Assembly: GCA_002325375.1 (NCBI GenBank)
Contig: DCRZ01000008.1
Span: forward strand, 293,365-357,364
Direction of reading: 5' to 3'
From: Rhodospirillaceae bacterium UBA1479
Lineage (GTDB): Bacteria; Pseudomonadota; Alphaproteobacteria; Rhodospirillales; Casp-alpha2
Length of the DNA: 64,000 nt
The position numbers were made by a program, and so were the translations under genes. Of this stretch, positions 1 through 8,399 are shown piece by piece. Every line of letters begins with the position of its first letter. Within the stretch, counting starts at the first letter, position 1. The notes under the pieces were generated by a model that did not search any database, was not told the DNA's origin, and saw only the letters and a list, made by a program, of their open reading frames with translations.

Positions 1-514
1 CGTGGATGGCACGGGATGCCAATGGGCCTTCGTCCCAGGCGACCAGAATTCGCTTGCCGGAAAGGTCGCCGGAATAGCCATGGGGCAGTACCATCACCGG
101 CCGCCCGGCGGTCAGGATCAACCGGTCCGGCAGGTCGCGGTCGCCGGGGAACAGGCTTTGCTCCGGGTCCGGCTGGCTGACGATCGTCAGGTCCGCGTAG
201 CGGCAGTGAAAACCGAGCACCCGGCCCTCGTCGCCTTCCTGCTGCCGCCATTCCACGGACAGGCCGGAATTGGCGGTCGCCGCCTTGAACGCCGCCTCGG
301 CCCGGGACGCGGCCTCTTCGGCCGAAGCGCGTTGGGCTTCCAGCACTTCGGCAGTGATCTGCACTTCGGCATAGGCGGGAATGTAAGGACGCGGCACGGC
401 GTAGACCCCGGCCAGATGGGCGCCGTGCGCCTGGGCCAGAGACATCGCCGCTTTCAGGCGACGGTCCGATTCCGCGTTCAGGTCGATATGGACAAGGATA
501 TCTTTCAAGGACAT
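1..514 (-). CDS. Universal stress protein, UspA family, tandem-domain (3' end outside window)
   Basis: The minus strand is open from ATG 514 to the window edge, giving 171 visible residues starting MSLKDILVHIDL. A GGGAGG ribosome binding site lies about five bases upstream of the start. Residues 1 to about 150 form one Usp domain, with the N-terminal ILVHIDL strand, then YADLTIVSQPD and the closing strand PVMVLPHG. A second domain then begins (KRILVAWDEGPLASRAI), so this is probably a two-domain Usp of about 280 residues, as is common in alphaproteobacteria. Usp proteins are cytoplasmic nucleotide-binding stress proteins. Whether the second domain keeps the G-2x-G-9x-G(S/T) ATP motif cannot be seen. 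It is divergent from the aminotransferase at 692. Confidence 0.88.
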   Translation of the reverse strand, partial: MSLKDILVHIDLNAESDRRLKAAMSLAQAHGAHLAGVYAVPRPYIPAYAEVQITAEVLEAQRASAEEAASRAEAAFKAATANSGLSVEWRQQEGDEGRVLGFHCRYADLTIVSQPDPEQSLFPGDRDLPDRLILTAGRPVMVLPHGYSGDLSGKRILVAWDEGPLASRAIH

Positions 515-691
515 TTAATCCTCCCGTGATGAATGGGCATACCCACATCAAAGCCCCGATAGCGCTCAGGGGACATGACTTGCATCAAGCGGCGGCAAAG
601 ATTTTCGTCTTCCCCATTGCTCTGCGCCGGGTGCCTGGACCAAACTGCGCGCGCCGATCCCTCCCACAGCCAAATCGATCAGGAATTCCCC

Positions 692-2092
692 ATGACCGCG
701 TCCCGTCCCGCCCCCGGAAACTCCCCCGCCAGCCGCGACATCGCCTATCACGTCCACGGCTACACCAACCTGGCGAAGCACGAGAAAGTCGGGCCGCAGA
801 TCGTCAGCCGCGGCAACGGCATCCACATCTACGACGACGCGGGCAAGGAATATATCGAGGGCCTGGCGGGCCTGTGGGCGGTGTCGCTGGGGTTCAGCGA
901 GCAGCGCCTGATCGACGCCGCGACGCGCGAACTGTCGCGCCTGCCCAACTACCACGGATTCGCCCACAAAACGCCGGACGTGACCATCGACCTGGCGGAA
1001 AAGATCCTGGAACTGGCCCCCGTGCCCATGTCCAAGGTGCTGTTCGCCAATTCAGGCTCGGAAGCCATCGACCTGTCGATCAAGCTGGTGTGGTACGTGA
1101 ACAATGCCCGCGGCCGGCCGGAAAAGAAAAAGCTGATCGCCCGCCAGAAGGGCTATCACGGCGTCACCGTGGCAAGCGCCAGCCTGACCGGCCTGCCCCA
1201 CCTGCATGGTGATTTCGACCTGCCGATCGCCCGGGTATTGCACACGGACTGCCCGCACCACTACCGCTTCGCCGAGGACGGCGAGGACGGCGAGGACGAA
1301 GAGACCTTCGCCACCCGCTGCGCCGAAAACCTGGAAAAGCTGATCCTGGAGGAAGGCCCGGAAACGGTCGCCGCCTTCTATGCCGAACCGGTCATGGGGG
1401 CCGGCGGCGTGATCGTGCCGCCCAAGGGCTATTTCGAGAAAATCCAGGCGGTCCTGAAGCGCCACGACGTGATGTTGATCGCCGACGAGGTCATCTGCGG
1501 CTTTGGGCGCACCGGCAACATGTGGGGCACGACCACGCTGGGCATGAAGCCCGACATGATGACCATGGCCAAGGCCCTGACCTCGGGCTACATCCCCATG
1601 TCGGCCCTGATGATCTCGGAAGAGATTTACCAAGACCTCGTGAAGCAGAGCGAGGCCTTCGGCGTGTTCGGCCATGGCTCAACCTATGCCGGGCATCCGG
1701 TGGCGGCCGCCGTGGCGCTGGAAACCCTCGCGATCTATGCGGAGCGCGACATCGTCGGCCATGTCCGCGCGGTGTCCCCCGCGTTGCAACAGGGCCTGCG
1801 CGCGTTCCAGGACCGGCCATTGGTCGGCGAGGTCCGGGGCCTCGGCCTGATCGGCGCCATCGAGCTGGTCAAGGACAAGGACACGAAGGCCCCATGGCCC
1901 AAGGAAACGGCCATCGGCGCCAAATGCCAGGAATACTGCTATGATGAGGGCTTGGTGCTGCGCGCCGTCGGCGATTCGATCGCGTTCTGCCCGCCGCTCA
2001 TCGCCACGGCGGCGGATGTGGGCGAAATTCTCACCCGGTTCGACCGCGCCCTGAAGAAGACGGAAACCTGGGCGGCGCAACAGGCCGGATGA
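692..2092 (+). CDS. Class III PLP-dependent aminotransferase (omega-amino acid:pyruvate type)
   Basis: This 466-residue fold-type I aminotransferase transfers an amino group from an omega-amino acid or amine to a keto acid, usually pyruvate. Visible motifs are the N-terminal HVHGYTNLAKHEK, LFANSGSEAIDLSIKL (PLP phosphate loop), QKGYHGVT, the aspartate-containing DEVICGFGRTGNMWG, and the PLP lysine at about residue 294 in TMAKALTSGYIPMSAL. The ATG at 692 is preferred over the in-frame codon at 575: it follows an AGGAA sequence, and the family N-terminus begins just after it. Substrate cannot be assigned; beta-alanine, taurine and polyamine-derived amines are all possible. A PadR-like regulator follows downstream on the same strand. 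Confidence 0.9.
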   Translation: MTASRPAPGNSPASRDIAYHVHGYTNLAKHEKVGPQIVSRGNGIHIYDDAGKEYIEGLAGLWAVSLGFSEQRLIDAATRELSRLPNYHGFAHKTPDVTIDLAEKILELAPVPMSKVLFANSGSEAIDLSIKLVWYVNNARGRPEKKKLIARQKGYHGVTVASASLTGLPHLHGDFDLPIARVLHTDCPHHYRFAEDGEDGEDEETFATRCAENLEKLILEEGPETVAAFYAEPVMGAGGVIVPPKGYFEKIQAVLKRHDVMLIADEVICGFGRTGNMWGTTTLGMKPDMMTMAKALTSGYIPMSALMISEEIYQDLVKQSEAFGVFGHGSTYAGHPVAAAVALETLAIYAERDIVGHVRAVSPALQQGLRAFQDRPLVGEVRGLGLIGAIELVKDKDTKAPWPKETAIGAKCQEYCYDEGLVLRAVGDSIAFCPPLIATAADVGEILTRFDRALKKTETWAAQQAG

Positions 2093-2187
2093 CGCCGCGA
2101 CCGCGTCGCCTGCGACCACCGCTGGACAGACTCTCGACTTGCCCATAAACTTGCGACTCATTCGCAACTCATGAAGGTGCCGATACC

Positions 2188-2742
2188 GTGTACGCCGACA
2201 ACACCCTGACCCCTCGTGAAGCCGTGCGCCTTTGCGCGCTGGGCACGCTGGCGTCCGGGCCGCGGCGTTACAGCGATCTGGCGGGGGAAATCCGCCACTT
2301 CACCAGCCATGTCCTGGGCCCGTCCCTCGACGTCATGGGCACGTCCATCGAACTTCTGAAATACGAAGGCCTGGTCACCGCGACCGAGGGCAAGGGGCTG
2401 GAAGACAACGCCGTCCTGACCATTTCCGACGCCGGGCGCGAGGAACTGGCGACCCTTCTGACCGCGCGCATCCGCGCCCAGTCCAACGACATGAACAAAC
2501 TGATCATGGCGTTGAAGTTCCGCTTCCTGCACCTGATGCCCAAGGACGACCAGTTGGACCAGATCGACCTGTTGCTGGAAGCCGCCGAGGGCGAGGCCGC
2601 GCGCCTGCAAAGCCTGCGCGACCATCATGCGGCCGATCCCGGCCTGTTGAATGTATGGCTCGACCACGACATCGACGCGCTGGAACAACGCATCAAGTGG
2701 CTTACGGATATGTCGGATAAGCTGGAGGCCGAGGGCGCCTGA
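2188..2742 (+). CDS. PadR-like winged-helix transcriptional regulator
   Basis: A 184-residue protein with a GTG start preceded by GAAGG about ten bases upstream. Residues 6-75 look like a winged helix: TPREAVRLCALGTLASGPRRYSDLAGEI, then SIELLKYEGLVTATEGKGLEDNAVLTISDAGREEL as recognition helix and wing. The C-terminal half is strongly helical with many charged residues (LLLEAAEGEAARLQSL) and resembles the dimerisation helices of PadR family members. It is a cytoplasmic DNA-binding protein; its ligand and targets are unknown. It lies 95 bases downstream of the aminotransferase, a possible target. It is convergent with the Hpt gene. Confidence 0.7.
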   Translation: MYADNTLTPREAVRLCALGTLASGPRRYSDLAGEIRHFTSHVLGPSLDVMGTSIELLKYEGLVTATEGKGLEDNAVLTISDAGREELATLLTARIRAQSNDMNKLIMALKFRFLHLMPKDDQLDQIDLLLEAAEGEAARLQSLRDHHAADPGLLNVWLDHDIDALEQRIKWLTDMSDKLEAEGA

Positions 2743-2760
2743 CGCCGCAGCCCTTGCCGC

Positions 2761-3258
2761 TCAGTCGTCTCCGCCGGCGGCCTTGACCTTCTGTGCGACC
2801 TTGCCGAGCCCGTCGATCACCATGCGACCGGCATCGCCGCCGTCGCCGGACAGACGCCCGGTAATCACCGCGCGCATGGACTTGTAGCAAAGCTTCATCA
2901 GGTCGATGTCTTCCTGGTTCAGCGGGCCCTTAAGGTTCTCGATATAGCGGCACATCAGGGCGCCGACCTCGGTCATCAACTGATAACCGAAACTGCCGCC
3001 CTGGCCCTTGATGTCATGGGACGTGCGGTAGATACGATCAACCCGTTCGTCGCCTTCGGCCGCCCCCGGCTTCAGCGCCGCCAGTTCCGTCTCAAGCTTC
3101 TTCAGATCGGCCTCGACCCAATCGAGGTAATTCTCGGTCATCTTTTCGATGACCGCCTCGGCGCGGGCAAGGCGTTCCGGATCGACGGCACCCGGGCCGC
3201 CCATCGATACCTTGGACTTCAATTTATTGGGTGGATTGATGATCTGCGGTTTGGCCAT
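2761..3258 (-). CDS. Histidine phosphotransfer (Hpt) domain protein
   Basis: A 165-residue single-domain phosphotransfer protein. His81 lies in RTSHDIKGQGGSFGY, which matches the Hpt consensus HxLKGxxxxxG and accepts a phosphoryl group from a hybrid kinase receiver domain. The remainder is helical, as expected for a four-helix bundle. No transmembrane segment is present, so it should be cytoplasmic. No hybrid kinase is adjacent. The nearest signalling gene is the response regulator at 3975-4514 on the same strand, separated by a DUF1489 gene, so a phosphorelay link is possible but not shown. Confidence 0.85.
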   Translation of the reverse strand: MAKPQIINPPNKLKSKVSMGGPGAVDPERLARAEAVIEKMTENYLDWVEADLKKLETELAALKPGAAEGDERVDRIYRTSHDIKGQGGSFGYQLMTEVGALMCRYIENLKGPLNQEDIDLMKLCYKSMRAVITGRLSGDGGDAGRMVIDGLGKVAQKVKAAGGDD

Positions 3259-3434
3259 CGTCGTCCCAGGGTGGTCATTCGGTGAAACTTCACGTTCTCG
3301 CGCAAAATTTCCCTCAATTCGTGTGTAAGCCTACATGGCCCGGACGGCCCAGGGCAAGGTCGCCGTTCCCGCGCCGGAACTATGTGCCCTAAACATCGGG
3401 AATTCCGGCGTTTACCGACGGATCACAAACCCAT

Positions 3435-3872
3435 CTAGATCAGCCCCAGGCCGCGCAGTTCGTCCGCCAGTTCCGGGGGCAGATCGGTCAGCTGCCCCGC
3501 CTCCCCGTCCAGGTCCGGCGGCGCGTCCGCCGCATTCAGATAGCGCCAGCCCTGAAAGGCACGGGACGCGCGCGGACGCACGGGCACGATCTCGGGGTCG
3601 AGCACCAAGCCGCAGGCGGGTTTCCCCTGCCCGTTGACGGTCTCGTCGAAGGCCAAAAGGCGCTGCCGGCAACGTACGGCGCGTTTGATCACCCAATAGA
3701 TCGATCCACCGTCAAGAACCTCCGCCTCGCGCCGGGGCCACATGCGGGTGACGTGATACAGGCGCGGCTCCTGACCCGCCTCGCGGCGGGCCCGCAGGCG
3801 GTCACGTTGGATTTGGGCCAGATGCTCGATGCTCTCGACGCCGACGGAAAGCTTGATGAGGTGCAGGGTCAT
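3435..3872 (-). CDS. DUF1489 family protein
   Basis: A 145-residue soluble protein beginning MTLHLIKLSVGVESIEHL and containing RMWPRREAEVLDGGSIYWVIKRAVRCRQ and a conserved proline- and arginine-rich stretch (PVRPRASRAFQGWRYL). These are the hallmarks of the DUF1489 family, conserved across alphaproteobacteria with no established biochemical function. No catalytic motif, signal peptide or membrane segment is visible. It lies between the Hpt gene and a response regulator on the same strand, but the gaps (176 and 102 bases) make a tight operon uncertain. Confidence 0.85.
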   Translation of the reverse strand: MTLHLIKLSVGVESIEHLAQIQRDRLRARREAGQEPRLYHVTRMWPRREAEVLDGGSIYWVIKRAVRCRQRLLAFDETVNGQGKPACGLVLDPEIVPVRPRASRAFQGWRYLNAADAPPDLDGEAGQLTDLPPELADELRGLGLI

Positions 3873-3974
3873 AATCAGGTATGCGGTGGGCCATGAAAAA
3901 GGACGGCGTCAGCTTAACCAGGAAACACCGTGCGGAACAGGCCCACGCCGGACGGGTTACCCACAGGGTCCCGC

Positions 3975-4514
3975 TCAGTCCCCTTCGCCGGAACCCGAGG
4001 GCGAGGCTGTGGCTCCCTGGTAGGCATAGGCTGCCCGCCGACGCTCCAGGCCGGGAAAACGCATCTGCCGCCGTCGCCTGTCAGGCCCGTAGAAATCATC
4101 GGTTTCGATGAAGGCGCGCGGGTTGTCGATGATGTTCATGAAGCGCTGATAGACCATGCGGGTCGAAATGGGCTTGGCCAGGAATTCGTTCACCCCGGCG
4201 TCGCGGGCGCCGATGATCAGATCCTTCGAGGTTTCGCCCGACACCATGATGATCGGGATATGGCGGTCCGCCGGCGTCTTTCCGGCACGCACCATGCGCG
4301 TCAAATCGGTTCCGCCAATGGGGTCCATGATGTTGTCGACCAGCAACAGATCGGCTTGATAGTCCGCAAGGAAATCTATGGCCTCTTTGCCGCTGGCGAC
4401 CATCTGGAAGTCGCCGACGTTGAGTTCGAACAGGATTTGGCCGAGAAGCTTGCGCATCGGCGCATAGTCCTCTGCGACCAGGACCTTGATTTGCGAAAGA
4501 TCGTATTCAGCCAT
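3975..4514 (-). CDS. Single-domain response regulator with C-terminal GPDRRRR tail
   Basis: A 179-residue protein with a CheY-like receiver at residues 9-125. The acidic pair E15-D16, phosphoacceptor D60 in LLLVDNIMD, switch residue S92 and invariant K114 (FLAKP) are all present, so the receiver should be active. There is no DNA-binding output domain. A basic tail holds FYGPDRRRRQ and GLERRR (residues 141-160), followed by a low-complexity end. The same receiver plus tail occurs in the regulator at 35467-36039, so the two are paralogues. Such proteins usually act through protein contacts. The partner kinase is unknown; the Hpt protein at 2761 is a candidate. Confidence 0.9.
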   Translation of the reverse strand: MAEYDLSQIKVLVAEDYAPMRKLLGQILFELNVGDFQMVASGKEAIDFLADYQADLLLVDNIMDPIGGTDLTRMVRAGKTPADRHIPIIMVSGETSKDLIIGARDAGVNEFLAKPISTRMVYQRFMNIIDNPRAFIETDDFYGPDRRRRQMRFPGLERRRAAYAYQGATASPSGSGEGD

Positions 4515-4549
4515 GGCAGACTGCTCCCCGTGCTGTCAGTTGCTGTCGG

Positions 4550-5341
4550 CTATTTCCTGATCCAACTGGGTTTTCTTTTCTCCAGGAACGCGGCCAGCCC
4601 TTCCCGGCCTTCGCCGGAGGCACGGACTCGGGCGATGTGACCGGCGGTTTGCGCCATCAAGGCCTCGTTGCGTTCATGACCCTGGACGTATCGCACCAGG
4701 TTTTTGACCTCGCCCATGGCGCGCGGGCCGTTTTCCATCAGCATACCGGCGAATTCCTTGGCCCGGGACAGAACGTTGCCCTGTTCCGTGACTTCGGTGA
4801 CCAAACCGAGTTCCAATGCCCGGGCAGCATCAAAACGCTCACCTGTCAGCATGTAACGCGTGGCTTGGCGCGGCCCTATGGCGGAAACGATGTAGGGCCC
4901 GATGGCCGCCGGCAGAATGCCCAATTTGACCTCGGTCAGGGCGAATTCGGCCTGTTCGGCGGCGACGGCGATGTCGCAGGCGGCAACCAAGCCGACACCG
5001 CCACCGAAGGCCGGCCCTTGAACGGCGGCTATGGTCGGCTTACGCAGGCTGGCCAGGGTAAACATCAAACCGGCCAGCCCCTTGGCATCCTCCAGGTTCT
5101 CCTCATGGCCGAATTCCGCCATGCGCTTCATCCAGTTGACGTCGGCGCCGGCGCAAAAGCTCTTGCCCGTCGATGCCAGGATCACCACGCGCACGACCGT
5201 GTCGCGGCTCAGCCCCTGAAACTCACGGGTCAGTCGCGCGACCAGTTCGTCGTCGAAGGCGTTGTGAATTTCCGGTCTCGTGAGGGTAACCGTCGCGATA
5301 CCGCCCGCGATTTCGGTGATGAAGGGCGCACTCGTGGTCAT
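4550..5341 (-). CDS. Enoyl-CoA hydratase/isomerase family protein (methylglutaconyl-CoA hydratase-like)
   Basis: A 263-residue crotonase-fold protein. The oxyanion-hole motifs are FCAGADVNWMKRM and AVQGPAFGGGVGLVAACDIAVA, and a catalytic glutamate candidate lies in FALTEVKLGILPAAIGPYIV. The GADVNWMKRMA signature is typical of methylglutaconyl-CoA hydratases of leucine degradation (LiuC), but other short-chain enoyl-CoA hydratases are possible. The ATG at 5341 has GGAG about eight bases upstream and is preferred over a TTG at 5365. It heads a minus-strand acyl-CoA and redox neighbourhood. A LiuR-like regulator lies at 10687-11103. Confidence 0.88.
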   Translation of the reverse strand: MTTSAPFITEIAGGIATVTLTRPEIHNAFDDELVARLTREFQGLSRDTVVRVVILASTGKSFCAGADVNWMKRMAEFGHEENLEDAKGLAGLMFTLASLRKPTIAAVQGPAFGGGVGLVAACDIAVAAEQAEFALTEVKLGILPAAIGPYIVSAIGPRQATRYMLTGERFDAARALELGLVTEVTEQGNVLSRAKEFAGMLMENGPRAMGEVKNLVRYVQGHERNEALMAQTAGHIARVRASGEGREGLAAFLEKRKPSWIRK

Positions 5342-5441
5342 GTGTGTCTCCAGGGTCGGGACCAATATACCGCCGATCCCGAGCGTCCACCTATGTGGAA
5401 ATTAACTTTTCCGGATGGTGAGCGACAACCTAGCCAAACGG

Positions 5442-5846
5442 CTACGCCTTTCGGGACGGTTTTTCCGCGACCGGATGGCCTGCTTCCTTCCAGGCGCGGA
5501 ACCCGCCTTCGACATGCGCCACCGGCCCAAGCCCCATATCCTTGAGCGCCTTGGTCGCCAGGGCCGAGCGCCATGCGGATTGACAGTAGAGAACGAATTT
5601 CTTGCCCGATGCGAACACGTCCTTGTGGTAGGGGCTGTCCGGGTCGACCCAGAATTCCAGCATCCCGCGGGGCGCATGAAAGGCGCCGGGCACCATGCCT
5701 TCGCGTTCCAACTCGCGCACGTCGCGGATGTCGACGAATTGCACCTCCGGGTCGTCGAGCAGCGCCGCCGCCCCGGCCACCGGCACGGTCTCGATCTCCG
5801 CATTGGCCTCGGCGACCAATTGCTTCACGCCTTTTTTCAGCTTCAT
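5442..5846 (-). CDS. Rhodanese-like domain protein
   Basis: A 134-residue single rhodanese domain. Motifs include FVDIRDVRELEREGMVPGAFHAPRGMLEFW and the active-site loop with Cys88 (VLYCQSAWRS), then KDMGLGPVAHVEGGFRAWKEAG. The cysteine is present, so sulfurtransferase or persulfide-carrier chemistry is plausible. No signal peptide is visible, which suggests a cytoplasmic location. It lies six bases downstream of the DsbA-like isomerase gene and is probably co-transcribed with it. The sulfur acceptor is unknown. Confidence 0.88.
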   Translation of the reverse strand: MKLKKGVKQLVAEANAEIETVPVAGAAALLDDPEVQFVDIRDVRELEREGMVPGAFHAPRGMLEFWVDPDSPYHKDVFASGKKFVLYCQSAWRSALATKALKDMGLGPVAHVEGGFRAWKEAGHPVAEKPSRKA

Positions 5847-5852
5847 ATCGTT

Positions 5853-6464
5853 TTATTCCTTCCCCAGAAACCGTTCGATCTGCCAAATCCGGTCGGAGCC
5901 GAAGAACGGCTCGCCGTCGATCAGGAAATAAGGCGATCCGAACACACCCAGATCCAGCGCCTCGGCGGTCTTGTCCTTGACCCGCTGCTTGACGTCGTCC
6001 CGCGTCACGGCCTCGGCCAGGGCCGCGCCATCGACGCCCAGTTCCTCGGCGATCAGGACGACTTCCTGCATGTCCGAAATGTCGGCGCCTTTTCCGAAGT
6101 AGTGGTGATAACAGGCCTTGGCGAAGGGCACGGCCTTGGCCGCATCGTGATCCAAAAGCCAGTAATAGGCCCGTGCCGCCGCCAGGGTGGCGATGGGAAA
6201 GGGTTCCGGCCAGGTAAACGGCGCGCCCATCATCTTGGCCAGGCGCGGCACATCCATGCGCATGTAGTCGCCCTTCAGCCCGATGTCGGCGTTGGGCATG
6301 TTGCCCGTCTGCTTGAAGATGGCGCCCAGCATGATCGGGTGCCAGTTGACGCGGCGTCCGTAGCGTTCACCGATCTGATCGATCTTTTGCGCCGCCAGGT
6401 ATCCATAGGGCGACGCAAAATCAAAATAGAACTCGATGTCGCTCTTTTGCGCTGGGTTACTCAT
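5853..6464 (-). CDS. 2-hydroxychromene-2-carboxylate isomerase family (DsbA-fold, GST kappa-like)
   Basis: A 203-residue thioredoxin-fold protein of the HCCA isomerase / GST-kappa group. The N-terminal IEFYFDFASPYGYLAAQ carries the serine that replaces the DsbA cysteines and binds glutathione. The C-terminal DLGVFGSPYFLIDGEPFFGSDRIWQIERFL is the cis-proline region plus the final helix. The start ATG 6464 has GGAG upstream; a longer open frame reaches into the neighbouring gene and is rejected. Family members isomerise chromene carboxylates in naphthalene catabolism, but many have unknown substrates, and no naphthalene genes are nearby. It is probably co-transcribed with the SDR gene (16-base gap). 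Confidence 0.85.
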   Translation of the reverse strand: MSNPAQKSDIEFYFDFASPYGYLAAQKIDQIGERYGRRVNWHPIMLGAIFKQTGNMPNADIGLKGDYMRMDVPRLAKMMGAPFTWPEPFPIATLAAARAYYWLLDHDAAKAVPFAKACYHHYFGKGADISDMQEVVLIAEELGVDGAALAEAVTRDDVKQRVKDKTAEALDLGVFGSPYFLIDGEPFFGSDRIWQIERFLGKE

Positions 6465-6480
6465 GCCGTGGGTCTCCGTC

Positions 6481-7167
6481 TTACCAGGGTATCTCGCGCC
6501 CGTCATAGGCGAACAGCCGCCCGCTTTCCGCCATGCCGGCATCCGCCAGAACCTTGCGAATGCCCGTGACGCTGGTCCGGGCGTCAATCGCCGCCGCCGC
6601 GCCGCCCATGTCGGTCTGCACCCAACCGGGATGCAGCAAGACCACCGCAACGTTCTGCGCCCGCACTTCCTCGGCGAATACATGCATGGCCATGTTCACC
6701 GCCGCCTTCGACGTGCGGTAGGCATAGGAGGCCGAATTGGGCGACGATTCCGCGATCGACGACAGCACCGACGACACCGTGGCGATCATGCCGCCGCCGT
6801 TCGCAGCGACCAGCGGCAGGAACGCACCGGCAACCTTCAGCGGCGCCATGGTGTTGATGCGGAACGATTGTTCCCAGTCCATGTAGTCGATGTCCTGATA
6901 ACCGTAGTTGCGGTCTCCGTAGACCCCGGCATTGTTGATCAGCAGGTCGATCTTGGTGCCCGCCATCTCGCCGGCCAGACGATCGACCTGGCGGTGGTCG
7001 GCCACGTCCAGGCCGTGGACCCGGATGTCGCCCTGGATCGTCGCCAGTTCACCCGGTGCGATGGGATTGCGGCAGGTCGCGATGACGGACCAGCCGTCGG
7101 CCCCGTACTGGCGCGCCATTTCCAGGCCGATCCCCCGGTTGGCGCCGGTGATGAAGACTGTCGGCAT
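6481..7167 (-). CDS. Short-chain dehydrogenase/reductase
   Basis: A 228-residue classical SDR. The Rossmann glycine motif TGANRGIG is at residues 7-14, NNAG at about residues 78-81, and the catalytic Ser and YRTSK follow (SSVLSS...SYAYRTSK). The C-terminal LLHPGWVQTDMGG resembles SDRs of the sniffer/carbonyl-reductase-like group. NAD(P)H preference is not obvious. It is cytoplasmic. It lies between the thiolase gene and the DsbA-like isomerase gene on the same strand with short gaps, so one operon is likely. Substrate unknown. Confidence 0.9.
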   Translation of the reverse strand: MPTVFITGANRGIGLEMARQYGADGWSVIATCRNPIAPGELATIQGDIRVHGLDVADHRQVDRLAGEMAGTKIDLLINNAGVYGDRNYGYQDIDYMDWEQSFRINTMAPLKVAGAFLPLVAANGGGMIATVSSVLSSIAESSPNSASYAYRTSKAAVNMAMHVFAEEVRAQNVAVVLLHPGWVQTDMGGAAAAIDARTSVTGIRKVLADAGMAESGRLFAYDGREIPW

Positions 7168-7193
7168 GGTGCCCTCCCCTGGCCGTTATATGT

Positions 7194-8381
7194 TCAGGTG
7201 ATGCGTTCGATCGCGACGGCCGTGGCTTCGCCGCCGCCGATGCACAAAGACGCGACGCCCTTGCGCAGATCGTATTTCTCAAGCGCCGCCAGCAAGGTCA
7301 CCATGATCCTGGCCCCGGACGCCCCGATGGGATGGCCCAGGGCGCAGGCGCCGCCATGCACGTTGACCTTGTCGTGGGGCAGGTCCAGGTCGCGCATGGC
7401 CGCCATGGTGACGACGGCAAAGGCCTCGTTGATTTCGAACAGATCGACATCCTTGAGGTCCCAGCCGACCTTGTCGGCAAGCTTTTGCATGGCGCCGACC
7501 GGTGCCGTGGTGAACCAGCAAGGTTCATGGGCATGGCTGGCATGGCCGTGGATGACGGCCAGCGGCGTCAATCCGCGCTTTTCGGCATCGGACCGGCGCA
7601 TCAGAACCAATGCCGCCGCCCCGTCGGAAATCGACGACGAATTGGCCGGCGTCACCGTGCCGTCCTTGGCGAAGGCCGGTTTCAGGGCGCGGATCTTTTC
7701 CGGGGCGGCCTTCAGGGGCTGTTCGTCCCGTTCGACCGTAACCTCGCCCTTGCGGGTCTTGACCGTGACGGGCGTGACTTCGGGGTCGAAGGTACCGTCC
7801 TCGATCGCCGTTTTCGCCCGGGCCAGCGAGGTCAGGGCGAAATCGTCCTGGGCGTCCCGGGTGAACTGGTAATGGGTCGCCGTGTCCTCGGCAAAGGTGC
7901 CCATGAGGCGGCCCTTGTCGTAGGCGTCTTCCAGCCCGTCCAGGAACATGTGGTCGAGCACGGCGCCGTGCCCCATACGGTAGCCGCCCCGCGCCTTGTC
8001 CAGCAGGTAGGGCGCGTTGGACATGCTTTCCATGCCGCCGGCGACCATCACCGCCCCGGCGCCCGCAAGAATGCCGTCGTGGGCCAGCATGGCGGCCTTC
8101 ATGCCCGAACCGCACATCTTGTTCAGCGTGGTGGCCGGCACGGCGACCGGCAGGCCCGCGCCGAGGGCCGCCTGGCGCGCCGGGGCCTGGCCCAGGCCGG
8201 CCGGCAGCACGATGCCCATGTAGACCTCGTCGACGGCCTCGGGTGCGATGCCGGCGCGCGTCAGTGCCGCCTTGATTGCCGCCGCGCCCAGGTCCGGCGC
8301 ACGGGCGCCCGACAGGTCGCCCTGGAACCCGCCCATGGGCGTGCGCGCGGCACCGGCGATGACAATCGGATCCTCGTGCAT
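7194..8381 (-). CDS. Acetyl-CoA C-acyltransferase (thiolase)
   Basis: A 395-residue thiolase catalysing acetyl-CoA condensation or beta-ketoacyl-CoA cleavage. The acylated cysteine is Cys90 (NKMCGSGMKAAM), the histidine lies in GGACALGHPIGASGAR and the second cysteine in SLCIGGGEA, so the catalytic set is complete. ATG 8381 is chosen over the in-frame GTG 8390 because a GGGAG ribosome binding site sits seven bases upstream of the ATG and abuts the GTG. Presence with an enoyl-CoA hydratase and SDR points to short-chain or branched-chain acyl-CoA degradation. A role in polyhydroxybutyrate synthesis cannot be excluded, but no phaB/phaC is present. Confidence 0.93.
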   Translation of the reverse strand: MHEDPIVIAGAARTPMGGFQGDLSGARAPDLGAAAIKAALTRAGIAPEAVDEVYMGIVLPAGLGQAPARQAALGAGLPVAVPATTLNKMCGSGMKAAMLAHDGILAGAGAVMVAGGMESMSNAPYLLDKARGGYRMGHGAVLDHMFLDGLEDAYDKGRLMGTFAEDTATHYQFTRDAQDDFALTSLARAKTAIEDGTFDPEVTPVTVKTRKGEVTVERDEQPLKAAPEKIRALKPAFAKDGTVTPANSSSISDGAAALVLMRRSDAEKRGLTPLAVIHGHASHAHEPCWFTTAPVGAMQKLADKVGWDLKDVDLFEINEAFAVVTMAAMRDLDLPHDKVNVHGGACALGHPIGASGARIMVTLLAALEKYDLRKGVASLCIGGGEATAVAIERIT

Positions 8382-8399
8382 TGGATTCACTCCCTTCTC

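Noticed and set aside
3372..3410. CGCCGGAA / TTCCGGCG inverted repeat between the Hpt and DUF1489 genes
   Set aside because: Perfect 8-bp arms but a 23-base loop and no T run; not convincing as terminator or operator.
5415..6569. A 384-codon plus-strand open frame antisense to rhodanese and isomerase genes
   Set aside because: Crosses two real genes and their intergenic region without any plausible ribosome binding site or family match.
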